This document shows, one piece after another, positions 45,990-54,491 of a stretch of DNA of 64,000 bases; position 1 is the stretch's first letter, and each line of letters begins with the position of its first letter. Where the stretch lies: the NCBI RefSeq assembly GCF_900110135.1, contig NZ_FOCO01000011.1:37474-101473 (forward strand), read 5' to 3'. Both the position numbers and the translations under genes were made by a program. The notes under the pieces were generated by a model. It saw only the letters and a list, made by a program, of their open reading frames with translations, was not told where the DNA came from and made no database searches. Origin of the DNA: Pseudorhodobacter antarcticus. GTDB taxonomy: Bacteria > Pseudomonadota > Alphaproteobacteria > Rhodobacterales > Rhodobacteraceae.

Positions 45990-46612
45990 TGAAACCCAAA
46001 GCGGTTATTTATGATATCGGCAATGTCCTGATCGAATGGCAGCCCGAACGGTATTACGACAGCCAAATCGGTGCGGATCGCCGCCGCACCTTGTTCGCCG
46101 CTGTCGATCTGCACGCGATGAATGAACGCATCGACGCGGGCGGTTTGTTTCGCGATACGGTGTATGACACGGCCGCACAGCATCCAGAATGGGCGCGCGA
46201 AATCCGCTGGTGGTATGATCGCTGGATCAAACTGGCCGCGCCGCGCATTGAACAGTCCATCACCTTGCTGCGCCGCCTGCGCGCCAAGGGCACGCCCGTA
46301 TTTGCGCTGACCAATTTCGGCGACGATGCCTTTGCCTATGCCCAAACCCAATATGAATTTTTGAACGAATTTGATCGGCTTTATGTCTCGGGGCGGATGC
46401 AGGTTACCAAACCCGCGCCCGAAATTTACGTGATGGTAGAGGAGGATTGCGGCCTGCCCCCCGCATCGCTTTTGTTCACCGATGATCGTGCAGAAAACAT
46501 CGCCGCCGCCGCAATGCGCGGTTGGCAAACCCATCATTTCACCGGGCCCAAAGCATGGGCTAGGCGGCTGATCACAGCCGGATTATTGACCGAAGAGGAG
46601 GCCACGCCATGA
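45986..46612 (+). CDS. HAD-family hydrolase
   Basis: This 208-aa haloacid-dehalogenase-like phosphatase has motif I YDIGNVLIEW (nucleophile Asp, with Gly where many HADs have a second Asp), motif II FALTNFG, motif III Lys in VTKPAPEIY, and motif IV LFTDDRAENI. It resembles HAD-IA YihX-like enzymes acting on sugar phosphates. The GGAGG at 45980-45984 overlaps the end of the EamA gene; the start is 45986 or 45989. Confidence 0.9.
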   Translation: MMKPKAVIYDIGNVLIEWQPERYYDSQIGADRRRTLFAAVDLHAMNERIDAGGLFRDTVYDTAAQHPEWAREIRWWYDRWIKLAAPRIEQSITLLRRLRAKGTPVFALTNFGDDAFAYAQTQYEFLNEFDRLYVSGRMQVTKPAPEIYVMVEEDCGLPPASLLFTDDRAENIAAAAMRGWQTHHFTGPKAWARRLITAGLLTEEEATP

Positions 46613-47523
46613 CCCTTGAAATCGTCCCATTCGCCGCCGAGTCCGCCCTGAATTGGCACGCCCTAACGGACGCGTTGGAGGCCGGGCACCGCCTGCCGCG
46701 CGCCGAAGTGGGCGACAGTTTTCTGTACCGCGGTCCCGACACGCTGCTAAACCGCGCCGCATGGATTGATGGTTTGGGCCAGTTGGTGAAATGCGCCACG
46801 ATTTTTCCGGGCAACGGCGCGCATAATGCGGCCACCATCAACGGTTCTGTCACGCTGTATGCCGACCAAACCGGGATGCTGGAGGCGTTGGTGGATTTCC
46901 ACCTTGTCACCAAATGGAAAACGGCGGGCGACAGCCTGCTGGCCGCGAAAAAACTTGCCCGGCCCGACAGCCGCAAAATTTTGCTTGTTGGGGCAGGCAC
47001 GGTTGCTGCGTCAATGATTGAAGCCTATTCCAGCACGTTCACCAAACCGGAGTTTACGGTCTGGAGCCGAAATCCAGTGTCCACCGCAGCGTTTGCGCAA
47101 GCGCATAACATCACCGCCGCCACCGATCTGGAAACCGCCGTCAAAGCGGCCGACATCATCTGCACCGCCACCATGTCAAAGACGCCGCTGATTATGGGCG
47201 ATTGGTTGCAGCCCGGCCAACACCTTGATCTGATTGGTGCTTTTCGCCCCGATATGCGTGAGGTGGATGATACGGCCATCGCCCGCGCGCGTCTGTTTGT
47301 CGATGCCCGCGCCACAACGCTGCATCACATAGGCGAGATTATGATGCCGATCGCCAGCGGTGCCATCACCGAAAGCCATATCATCGCCGATTTTTACGAC
47401 CTTGCCAAAGGCAGCTATGACCGCCGCACCCCCGACGACATCACCATCGCCAAAAACGGTGGTGGCGCGCATCTGGACCTGATGACGGCGACCTATATCC
47501 TGCACGCGTGGCGCAATCGTTAA
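46609..47523 (+). CDS. Ornithine cyclodeaminase / mu-crystallin family protein
   Basis: This 304-aa protein has the Rossmann motif ILLVGAGTVAASMIEAYS near residue 125, FTVWSRNPVSTAAFA, and TATMSKTPLIMGDWLQPGQH followed by DLIGAFRPDMREVDD, all typical of the ornithine cyclodeaminase family. Members convert ornithine to proline or act as imino-acid reductases or alanine dehydrogenases; the substrate here is not certain. It overlaps the HAD gene by ATGA and ends the operon. Confidence 0.88.
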   Translation: MTLEIVPFAAESALNWHALTDALEAGHRLPRAEVGDSFLYRGPDTLLNRAAWIDGLGQLVKCATIFPGNGAHNAATINGSVTLYADQTGMLEALVDFHLVTKWKTAGDSLLAAKKLARPDSRKILLVGAGTVAASMIEAYSSTFTKPEFTVWSRNPVSTAAFAQAHNITAATDLETAVKAADIICTATMSKTPLIMGDWLQPGQHLDLIGAFRPDMREVDDTAIARARLFVDARATTLHHIGEIMMPIASGAITESHIIADFYDLAKGSYDRRTPDDITIAKNGGGAHLDLMTATYILHAWRNR

Positions 47524-47563
47524 ATTAATTCTGCCATATCAAACCCGCCCCATTGGCAGGGGC

Positions 47564-47600
47564 AAAAAAATTGGGCGCCCGCAACCTGCGAACGCCCCAA
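47564..47600 (-). terminator. Intrinsic terminator of the small exported-protein gene
   Basis: On the minus strand an extended hairpin (TTGGGGCG...CGCCCAA with an inner CGCA/TGCG) is followed by a run of seven T. Confidence 0.75.
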
Positions 47601-47621
47601 ATCCGTCACCGTCAACGCGGA

Positions 47622-47876
47622 TCAGCCGCCAAGGCTTGGCCCGTCAACTTTGCCCGTTGATGGGAACACGGTCACGGTCACCAAATCATTGGCGTCACGA
47701 CCAGCGCGCTGCAATTCTTTGGGGGTGTAAAGTGTGTCGGCTTTGACTTGCTCAGCCTGTTCCACAGACACTTTGGGCATTGCAAAGTCTGGGCGTTCAT
47801 TGCGAACATTGCTGGCTGCCGATGCGGCCCCTGCCAAAAGAACGAAGATGGTGGACGCTGCTACGATATTTTTCAT
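47622..47876 (-). CDS. Small exported protein
   Basis: This 84-aa protein has a clear signal peptide (MKNIVAASTIFVLLAGAASA). The mature part is about 64 residues: polar, with no cysteines, and with KADTLYTPKELQRAGRDAND then VTVTVFPSTG. The start at 47876 follows GGAG by 6 bases; an upstream in-frame Met at 47888 lacks a ribosome site. No family was recognised. A perfect inverted repeat lies about 40 bases before the start and a terminator right after it, so it is a single-gene unit. Confidence 0.7.
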   Translation of the reverse strand: MKNIVAASTIFVLLAGAASAASNVRNERPDFAMPKVSVEQAEQVKADTLYTPKELQRAGRDANDLVTVTVFPSTGKVDGPSLGG

Positions 47877-48378
47877 GATGATCTCCAAAGAAGGTGTTTA
47901 AGGTTTCAATTCGATCAGACTGTCTGACCGGATAAATTGAACATGGCCCCAAACAGCGCGAATAGAAAATCACGCTTCCCTCGCGGCTGATCACGCAAAA
48001 ATGCTGTAGCGTTTTGAAACCTCTGCATTTTTTGGCCAGCGTCCACAGACCCCTGCAAAACAAGGCGCAAAAGCGGGGGTTCCTATTTCAGTGAGTCAAA
48101 TGCGCGTGACGGGACGCGTAAAAGCGCACCCAGCGGTGCCATCGCACCATCACTGTGCATTTTTACAAGGCCCAAAAAGGGTGGTTTTTGGCCCCAAAAT
48201 GGCCGCAGCGGCGCGGCCCGAACGGGGCATCTGCGGCCCCCGCTGCCCATATGTTACGGAGATTGCAAAGGAATCACCGGGCACAGCCCGAAATTCACCC
48301 CTAAGAGTGCAAAAGCTTCAAAACGGGGTCGGGCTGAAGGTGTAAGGGCCCAGCCGCGTCAGGCTGGCCGCGCTAATC
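47877..48378. other. Intergenic region, about 500 bases
   Basis: It contains the control region of the small exported-protein gene with its palindrome. The rest (48000-48378) shows no supported gene. An 84-codon plus-strand frame at 48091-48345 has no recognisable features. Confidence 0.45.
47915..47927. promoter_or_regulatory. Operator-like palindrome TCAGAC-T-GTCTGA
   Basis: A perfect 6-1-6 inverted repeat 39 bases upstream of the small exported-protein start, a typical position for a repressor or activator site. The regulator is unknown. Confidence 0.4.
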
Positions 48379-49335
48379 CTAGCCCCGGTCGCGGGTTAAC
48401 AACAGGCTGATGCGCGGAAGAACCCCGGTTTCGGGCCGGGACCGGCTTTCCAGCACCGGGCTGTTTTTCGACGTTTTCCCCCGGCTTTCGCGCAGCACGA
48501 TGTAAACCCCGCTGGCCATGATCACGCTCGCCCCAATCAGCGTCCATTCATCTGGCGCTTCATTAAAGATGAAGTAGCCAAAAATCGCGGCCCAAATCAT
48601 TTGGCTGTATTGCATCGGGGCGACGATCACCGCCTCGGCCGATTTATAGGCGTCGATGATGAACAAGCTGGCCACGAACCCAAAGGTGGCGATGATGCCG
48701 ATCATGCCCAAATGTTCAATCGGCATGGGTTTGTAAACGAAGGGTAGGGCAAGGCCCAGCACCACAAAGTTCGCCACCATTGGGTATAGCATCAACACGA
48801 CAGAGCGTTCATCTTGCCCGATTTTACGGACCACAACCGATGCCAGCGATGAACAGACGGCGGCCGCGAGCGCGGCAATATGGCCCAAACCCAGCGATGT
48901 GCCCGTGGGCCGCAGCACGATCATGACCCCGCACAGCCCCACCACGATCGCCAAGCCGCGCCGGACGCCCACCTTTTCGCCCAAAATTGGGATGGCCAGC
49001 AGCGTGATGAGCAAGGGGGCTGCGAACAAAATTGCATAGGTTTGCGCCAAGGGCAGCACAGAAAATGCGTAGAACGCGGACAGGCCCGTGATCATCGCCG
49101 ACACGGTGCGCAGGGCGGTCCACCACGGGTGTTTGGGGCGCAGATTGCCGTCGTTGCGGTCCCCGATCAGCATCAGGGCGACCAGTGGAAACCCCAGCAG
49201 CACCGAAAAGAAGATGATTTGCACGGGCGAATAATCTGCGCCCAGAAATTTCACGAACACATCATGGGTCGAATAAATCGCGAAGGATACCAGCGCCATC
49301 AGCGCGCCACGCAGGTTGGATTTTACAACGGGCAT
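48379..49335 (-). CDS. DMT superfamily transporter (EamA)
   Basis: This 318-aa, ten-helix EamA transporter starts MPVVKSNLRGALMALVSFAI. Paired signatures ILGEKVGVRRGLAI and FNEAPDEWTLIGA mark the two repeats. A basic, non-hydrophobic C-terminal tail of about 40 residues is cytoplasmic. The substrate is unknown. It is divergent from the next EamA gene. Confidence 0.87.
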   Translation of the reverse strand: MPVVKSNLRGALMALVSFAIYSTHDVFVKFLGADYSPVQIIFFSVLLGFPLVALMLIGDRNDGNLRPKHPWWTALRTVSAMITGLSAFYAFSVLPLAQTYAILFAAPLLITLLAIPILGEKVGVRRGLAIVVGLCGVMIVLRPTGTSLGLGHIAALAAAVCSSLASVVVRKIGQDERSVVLMLYPMVANFVVLGLALPFVYKPMPIEHLGMIGIIATFGFVASLFIIDAYKSAEAVIVAPMQYSQMIWAAIFGYFIFNEAPDEWTLIGASVIMASGVYIVLRESRGKTSKNSPVLESRSRPETGVLPRISLLLTRDRG

Positions 49336-49502
49336 TTGTGTCTCGATCTGCGCTAGGGTGCTTTGGTTTTGCCTTTGTTCGGGCTGGTAAGCAAGGTCCG
49401 TGGCGGAATTTCCCGCAAATCAAGCGTATATTTGCGGCGGCGGTCATAGAGGCGGCTTTTTTGCTGATTGGCAGGGCGTGGCCCCCGCGTTATGCAGGCG
49501 GG

Positions 49503-50399
49503 ATGCGGAGCAGACCCACCCCACAGATCACGGCGCAGCGGCCCATTCTGGGGTTGATGTTGGGGTTTATCGGGGTGGTGATATTTGGCGCGACCTTGCC
49601 TGCCACCCGAATTGCGCTGACGGGGTTTGACCCGGCTTTTATCACGTTTTGCCGCGCTTTTTTGGCGGGGTTGGCATCAGCCACCGTTTTGGTGGCGGCG
49701 GGTAAACGATTTCCGCGCGCCGATTTGGGCAGTTTTGCAGTGATTGGGGCCACGTTGGTGTTTGGGTTTCCCGGATTTGCGAATGTGGCGATGCAGACGG
49801 TTCCGGCATCGCATGGGGGCATTGTTTTGGGGGTTTTGCCGCTGTTGACGGCCGTTTTTGCGGCGTTGATTGGGGGCGAAAAGCCGGGGGTGGCGTTTTG
49901 GGCCTGGGGGGTGTTGGGGGCGGCGCTGGTGTTGGGGTTCACGCTGCGGGGCGGTGGGTTTGCGCCCGGAATTGGGCATGTTTGGCTGCTGTGTGCCGCC
50001 GTGGTTTCGGCCTTTGGATATGTGGTGTCGGGCAAGCTGGCGCGGCGGATGCCAGGGTGGGAGGTGATTGCTTGGGCGCTGGTTTTGTGCCTGCCATTGA
50101 CGGGCCTTGGTGCTGCGTGGGCGTGGGAGGGGGGCGGGGTTCATGCGCCGCCTGTGAAAGCTTATTGGGCGCTGGGATACCTTGCTTTTGGGTCGATGTT
50201 TGCGGGGTTTTTCTTTTGGAATGCGGGGCTGGCGATGGGGGGGATTGCGCGGGTGGGGCAGGTCCAACTGTTGCAAACGTTTGTCACGCTGGGCATTTCA
50301 GCGCTGATTTTGGGTGAGGTGGTGACCCCTGTGATGCTGGGGTTTGCGGTGGCGGTGGCTGCGGTGGTTTGGCTGGGGCGGCGCGCGCGCATCGCGTGA
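49503..50399 (+). CDS. DMT superfamily transporter (EamA)
   Basis: This 298-aa, ten-helix EamA protein has GFIGVVIFGATLPATRIAL and a C-terminal LLQTFVTLGISALILGEVVT repeat. It is only distantly similar to the other two EamA proteins in the window. The start is uncertain; ATG 49503 precedes the first helix and an open frame continues upstream. Its codons are strongly G-ending, unlike plus-strand genes left of 40 kb, in line with the skew change described in the findings. Confidence 0.82.
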   Translation: MRSRPTPQITAQRPILGLMLGFIGVVIFGATLPATRIALTGFDPAFITFCRAFLAGLASATVLVAAGKRFPRADLGSFAVIGATLVFGFPGFANVAMQTVPASHGGIVLGVLPLLTAVFAALIGGEKPGVAFWAWGVLGAALVLGFTLRGGGFAPGIGHVWLLCAAVVSAFGYVVSGKLARRMPGWEVIAWALVLCLPLTGLGAAWAWEGGGVHAPPVKAYWALGYLAFGSMFAGFFFWNAGLAMGGIARVGQVQLLQTFVTLGISALILGEVVTPVMLGFAVAVAAVVWLGRRARIA

Positions 50400-50407
50400 A
50401 ATCGCGT

Positions 50408-50419
50408 GCGATGCATCGC
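50408..50419. repeat. Palindrome GCGATGCATCGC
   Basis: A perfect 12-bp palindrome 8 bases after the EamA stop, related to the palindrome at 42558-42575 (shared GCGATGCA half). Like that element it is followed by a short GCG(T)-rich then TTGAT-containing stretch. Confidence 0.4.
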
Positions 50420-50488
50420 GTAACACGTTGATACTTCAGCATTACCGTTTTTTTGTTAACCAAATTTTAACCTGCGAACCGCGCGGTT

Positions 50489-50524
50489 CGCGCCCCCCGG
50501 TTGAGTTCAGGGGGCGCGTTTTTT
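50489..50524 (+). terminator. Intrinsic terminator after the EamA gene
   Basis: A 9-bp stem CGCGCCCCC (50489-50497) / GGGGGCGCG (50510-50518) followed by TTTTTT. It reaches almost to the convergent leuB stop. Confidence 0.85.
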
Positions 50525-50526
50525 GG

Positions 50527-51636
50527 TTAGAGGGACGCGTCGAGTGCGGCCAAAATCGCATCGCCCATTTGGGTGGTGCTGATGGGCGTGCCGCCGTCTT
50601 TGTCCATCAAATCGGCGGTGCGCGCCCCGTTGGCCAGCACGGTTTCCACCGCTTTTTCCACGCGGGCCGCATCATCGCCCATATCGAACGAATAGCGCAG
50701 CGCCATCGCAAAGCTGAGGATGCAGGCGATGGGGTTTGCCTTGCCCTGACCCGCGATGTCGGGGGCGGAGCCGTGGACCGGTTCATAAAGCGCCTTTGGG
50801 CGACCGTTGGCTTGGACAGCACCAAGGCTGGCGGAGGGCAGCATGCCGAGCGAGCCTGTGAGCATGGCCGCGCAATCGGACAGAATGTCACCGAACAGGT
50901 TGTCGGTTACGATCACATCAAACTGTTTGGGCCAGCGCACCAGCTGCATCGCGCCATTGTCGGCGTACATATGCGACAGCTCCACCTCGGGGTATTCGTG
51001 ATCGTGGACCCATTGCACCTCTTCGCGCCAGAGGATGCCGGATTCCATTACGTTGGCCTTTTCCATCGAGCAGACTTTGTTGCCGCGACGTTTGGCGAGT
51101 TCAAACGCGGACCGCGCCACGCGGCGAATTTCGTTGGTGGTGTAGCGCTGGGTGTTGACGCCCACACGCCCGCCTTCGTTATCGGGGAAAATGCCGCGCG
51201 GTTCGCCGAAATAGACCCCAGAGGTCAGTTCGCGCACGATCATAATGTCGAGGCCCGAGATGATGTCTTTTTTCAAGCTGGAAAAATCGGCCAGCGCGTC
51301 AAAGCATTGGGCGGGGCGCAGGTTGGAGAACAAATCCATTTCCTTGCGCAAGCGCAGCAGGCCGCGTTCGGGTTTCACCGAAAAATCAAGGTTGTCATAC
51401 GCGGGGCCGCCGACAGCGCCCAAGAGAACCGCGTCCACCTGCATGGCGCGGGCCATTGTATCGTCGTGCAGGGGGGTGCCGTGTTTGTCGTAAGCGCAGC
51501 CGCCCACAAGATCTTCAGTCACGTCGAAATGCACGCCGCGTTTGGTGCCGAACCAAGTGATGATCTTTTTCACCTCGGTCATGACTTCGGGGCCGATACC
51601 GTCACCGGCGAGAATTAGAAGGGAGGGATTGGCCAA
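50527..51636 (-). CDS. leuB: 3-isopropylmalate dehydrogenase
   Basis: This 369-aa enzyme of leucine synthesis oxidises and decarboxylates 3-isopropylmalate using NAD+. It shows [25 protein letters not shown], the substrate loop [36 protein letters not shown] and [20 protein letters not shown]. The likely start is TTG 51636 (reading [11 protein letters not shown]), which has AGGAG at ideal spacing; in-frame ATGs at 51657 and 51654 have no ribosome site and add MMCRSVP. It is on the same strand as leuC-leuD but separated from them by two genes and a terminator. Confidence 0.95.
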   Translation of the reverse strand: MANPSLLILAGDGIGPEVMTEVKKIITWFGTKRGVHFDVTEDLVGGCAYDKHGTPLHDDTMARAMQVDAVLLGAVGGPAYDNLDFSVKPERGLLRLRKEMDLFSNLRPAQCFDALADFSSLKKDIISGLDIMIVRELTSGVYFGEPRGIFPDNEGGRVGVNTQRYTTNEIRRVARSAFELAKRRGNKVCSMEKANVMESGILWREEVQWVHDHEYPEVELSHMYADNGAMQLVRWPKQFDVIVTDNLFGDILSDCAAMLTGSLGMLPSASLGAVQANGRPKALYEPVHGSAPDIAGQGKANPIACILSFAMALRYSFDMGDDAARVEKAVETVLANGARTADLMDKDGGTPISTTQMGDAILAALDASL

Positions 51637-51732
51637 AGGAACGCTCCTGCACATCAAGGTTGAGTTGGGAGTGGCGTAGCGTTTTGGGGGGGCGTGGTCA
51701 AGGTTGGGGGCTGGTTCAAGAGCGGCCGCAGT

Positions 51733-52788
51733 TTAAGGTAGGGCGATATCGACCCAGACGGGGCGGTGGCGCGAGGCGGCGGCGTGGGCTGCCGCGAGAT
51801 CACCGCTGAGGGGCCAATCGACGCCCGCGTTTGTGATGGTCAGGTCCGCAGAGGGCAGGACGTAATCGACGCGCAGGCCGCCAAAATCATAAAGGGCGGT
51901 GTCGCGGGTGGCATCGCCGCGCGTGTCGGGGCGGCCGGGGATGCCCGTTTGTGCGGGGTCCTGGATGCGGGGGTCACCCAGCAGGGTGTTGATGGCTGTG
52001 CGGTTGCCATCGCCATCGACGGGGTCGAGGTTGGCATCGCCGAGGATGATGAAGGGCGCGGGGGGCGGCGCATAGGGGAGGGTGCCGTTGAGGAGTTGGG
52101 TCCAAAACGCGGTTTCATCATGGTTGCGGCGGCCATTGCGATCCTCGACCCCATCGAACACGGGGGGCGTGGCGCGGTAGATGAGGAGGTGCAGCGGCGT
52201 GCCATTGGGCAGGGTCACGGGCAGATCCCAATGGGCGGTGGTGGACAGGCGTTGGGCGGCGCGGGCGGGGTTTGCCATGCTGTCGCCAAGGGTGTTGTTT
52301 GGCAGATCGGCCCAAAGGAAATCGCTGAAATCGCGGAATTGGGGTTCAATGATGGGCAGGCGGGACAGGACGGCGAGGCCGGATTTGCCCGCGAAAAAAC
52401 CAAACCCTTGGGCATCCCCCGGCCCGCCCAAGCGGCCATCGCCGTTCATATCAAGCCCCGTGGCCATGCCGGTGTTCGGGCGGCTGGTAAAGTGGTGAGG
52501 GTAGGGGCTGCCCGCGTCTGCAAGCCGGTCGGCGAGGGCGGTGAGGGCGACGCGCCCGTGGTCGAAATCAATATCCGTTAGCACCAGAACATCGGCGTTC
52601 AGGGCCGCGATGGTTTTGATCACGGCGGCGATTTGGGGGTCTTTGCCTGCAAGTATATCGCGCAGCAGCAGGCCCGGCCCCTTGCGCGTAAGGTCGGGGT
52701 AATAGGTGGCGATGCGCAGGGTCGTGGGTTGGGCGGTGGCGGGCGGGGCCAGCGCAAGCAGCACGCCAAAGGCCAGCGCCCGTTTCAC
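51733..52788 (-). CDS. Exported endonuclease/exonuclease/phosphatase family protein
   Basis: This 351-aa protein has a signal peptide (MKRALAFGVLLALAPPATAQ) and an EEP (DNase I-like) fold: LRIATYYPDL at the start, ADVLVLTDIDFDHG, SGLAVLSRLPI, IILGDANLDPVDGDG (metal-binding Asp and Asn) and a terminal ASRHRPVWVDIAL with the catalytic His. It is presumably a periplasmic phosphodiesterase or nuclease. Its ATG overlaps the stop of the upstream membrane-protein gene (ATGA). Confidence 0.85.
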   Translation of the reverse strand: MKRALAFGVLLALAPPATAQPTTLRIATYYPDLTRKGPGLLLRDILAGKDPQIAAVIKTIAALNADVLVLTDIDFDHGRVALTALADRLADAGSPYPHHFTSRPNTGMATGLDMNGDGRLGGPGDAQGFGFFAGKSGLAVLSRLPIIEPQFRDFSDFLWADLPNNTLGDSMANPARAAQRLSTTAHWDLPVTLPNGTPLHLLIYRATPPVFDGVEDRNGRRNHDETAFWTQLLNGTLPYAPPPAPFIILGDANLDPVDGDGNRTAINTLLGDPRIQDPAQTGIPGRPDTRGDATRDTALYDFGGLRVDYVLPSADLTITNAGVDWPLSGDLAAAHAAASRHRPVWVDIALP

Positions 52789-53678
52789 GCCGCGATATCG
52801 CAGGGAATCGCGGCGGCGTTGCGTTCACGCTTTTCCCGGATTATGCGCGCGATGCGGGTCATGGCGATGCCGCGCATAAAAAGGGAGGCGGGGAGGAAGG
52901 CCCACAACGCCATGACCCAAACGCGGGTGGGCGCGTAGTAAAGATCGAGCGAGCCCATGCCCATGCCGCCGAGTTTGACCACCGCAGGGATGAGGAACGG
53001 CAGCAAGAACCCAAGGGCGAGGTTAAAGCGGGCATCGCGTTCCAGCCGCGCCACCACATCGCCGCCCACCGTGGGGTCAAACGTGGGCAGGTTGGTCCAC
53101 ACATTGAACGCGCCGTTTTTGGTGGGCCAATTGTCGATGCGCAGCAGCAGTGCAAAAATGGCCAGCGTGATGAGGGAGATGAAATAGGCAACGCCTGCGG
53201 CGGAGCGCACGGCGATCACATGCGCGGGTGTGCTGGTATCGGCCAGCGTTAGGGTGACGAGGCGGACGGGGGAATAGGGGAAATCCAGCGATTGACCGAT
53301 CAGGATGCCCAACGCCTCAAACAACCTTGCAAGGGTGGAGGGGTCGGCACCGCCGCGCGCCATGATGGACAGGAAAAACACCATGCTGAGGAGCATGAGA
53401 AAGCGGGTGCGGTTGAAGGGGGGGGCGTCGCGGAATTCGATCATGCCGGGATAGGTGGCGTTGTATTCCACAAAGGTGAGGATGCCCAAAAACAGCGCCA
53501 CAAGGGCGACCATTTGTTGGCCATCGGCGGTCACGCCCGGCAACAAAACCGAAGGCGTGGCGACAAGCACCATAACCATGAAGGCGCGCATCAGCGCCCC
53601 TGCGAATTGTGAAAGCACTGCTGCTCTATCCTCATTCAGGGTAGGCACGATACGACGCCGTGCCTTTATCCCCATCAT
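52785..53678 (-). CDS. Conserved membrane protein of unknown function
   Basis: This 297-aa protein (if started at 53678, MMGIKARRR) has about six hydrophobic segments, among them AFMVMVLVATPSVLL, MVALVALFLGILTFV, FLMLLSMVFFLSIMA and FLLPFLIPAVVKLGG. The frame continues upstream to Met codons at 53741 and 53813, but those regions lack ribosome sites. No family name was recognised. It overlaps the exported EEP-protein gene, so the two are likely co-expressed. Confidence 0.7.
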   Translation of the reverse strand: MMGIKARRRIVPTLNEDRAAVLSQFAGALMRAFMVMVLVATPSVLLPGVTADGQQMVALVALFLGILTFVEYNATYPGMIEFRDAPPFNRTRFLMLLSMVFFLSIMARGGADPSTLARLFEALGILIGQSLDFPYSPVRLVTLTLADTSTPAHVIAVRSAAGVAYFISLITLAIFALLLRIDNWPTKNGAFNVWTNLPTFDPTVGGDVVARLERDARFNLALGFLLPFLIPAVVKLGGMGMGSLDLYYAPTRVWVMALWAFLPASLFMRGIAMTRIARIIREKRERNAAAIPCDIAA

Positions 53679-53822
53679 TTCCCGCACATTGTGGCGGACT
53701 GCCTTAATCTTGCCCAAATTGTGCCTTCTTTCGGTTACCATCGCAACTGTTGCTGTGAAGAAACTAAAGATTTGTGGCGGATTAGCGGAAAATGTGTCGC
53801 TTGATTGCATCAAATTAAGGTT

Positions 53823-53850
53823 AAAAAAAGGGCCGCCGGGGGGGCGACCC
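53823..53850 (-). terminator. Intrinsic terminator of the leuCD operon
   Basis: On the minus strand GGGTCGCC pairs with GGCGGCCC around a C-rich loop and is followed by seven T, 24 bases past the leuD stop. Confidence 0.85.
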
Positions 53851-53873
53851 TAGATGTTGTGTGTGGGGTGGAA

Positions 53874-54479
53874 TTAGACCCAAGGGCGCGCGGTTGCTGC
53901 CTTTGCCTCATAGGTGTCGATGTTGGCGGCTTTTTCCATTGTTAGGCCGATATCGTCCAAGCCGTTCATCATGCAATGCTTTTTGAAGGCGTCGACCTCG
54001 AATGGAAACGATTGACCGTCAGAGGTGGTGACGGTTTGGTCGGTCAGATCCACCGTGATGCGGGCATTTTCGCCGCGCTGGGCGTCCTCCATCATGATGG
54101 CGACGACATCTTCGGGCAGCACGATCGGCAGGATGCCGTTCTTGAAGCAGTTGTTGTAAAAGATGTCGGCAAAGCTGGTGGCGATCACGGCGCGGATGCC
54201 GAAATCCAGAAGCGCCCAAGGGGCGTGTTCGCGTGAGGAGCCGCAGCCAAAGTTGTCGCCCGCCACGATGATTTCCGCGCGGCGGTAGGCGGGCTGGTTG
54301 AGGACGAAGTCAGGGATTTCCTGCCCGTCGAGGGTAAAGCGCATTTCGTCAAACAGGTTCGCACCAAGGCCGGAGCGTTTGATGGTTTTCAAAAACTGCT
54401 TTGGGATGATCATATCGGTGTCGATATTGACCAAGGGCATGGGGGCCGCGACCCCGGTGAGTTTGGTGAATTTTTCCAT
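53874..54479 (-). CDS. leuD: 3-isopropylmalate dehydratase small subunit
   Basis: This 201-aa swivel subunit shows [22 protein letters not shown], the [17 protein letters not shown] motif that shapes the substrate pocket and [20 protein letters not shown]. With LeuC it isomerises 2-isopropylmalate to 3-isopropylmalate. It starts 12 bases after leuC and ends before a strong terminator. Confidence 0.97.
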   Translation of the reverse strand: MEKFTKLTGVAAPMPLVNIDTDMIIPKQFLKTIKRSGLGANLFDEMRFTLDGQEIPDFVLNQPAYRRAEIIVAGDNFGCGSSREHAPWALLDFGIRAVIATSFADIFYNNCFKNGILPIVLPEDVVAIMMEDAQRGENARITVDLTDQTVTTSDGQSFPFEVDAFKKHCMMNGLDDIGLTMEKAANIDTYEAKAATARPWV

Positions 54480-54491
54480 GATTTCGGTTCC

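Noticed and set aside
48091..48345. 84-codon plus-strand frame
   Set aside because: No ribosome site, no recognisable motif and unusual composition; it is more likely non-coding.
47877..48378. Replication origin in the 500-base gap, suggested by the skew change
   Set aside because: No perfect DnaA boxes and no AT-rich unwinding stretch were seen in this gap.
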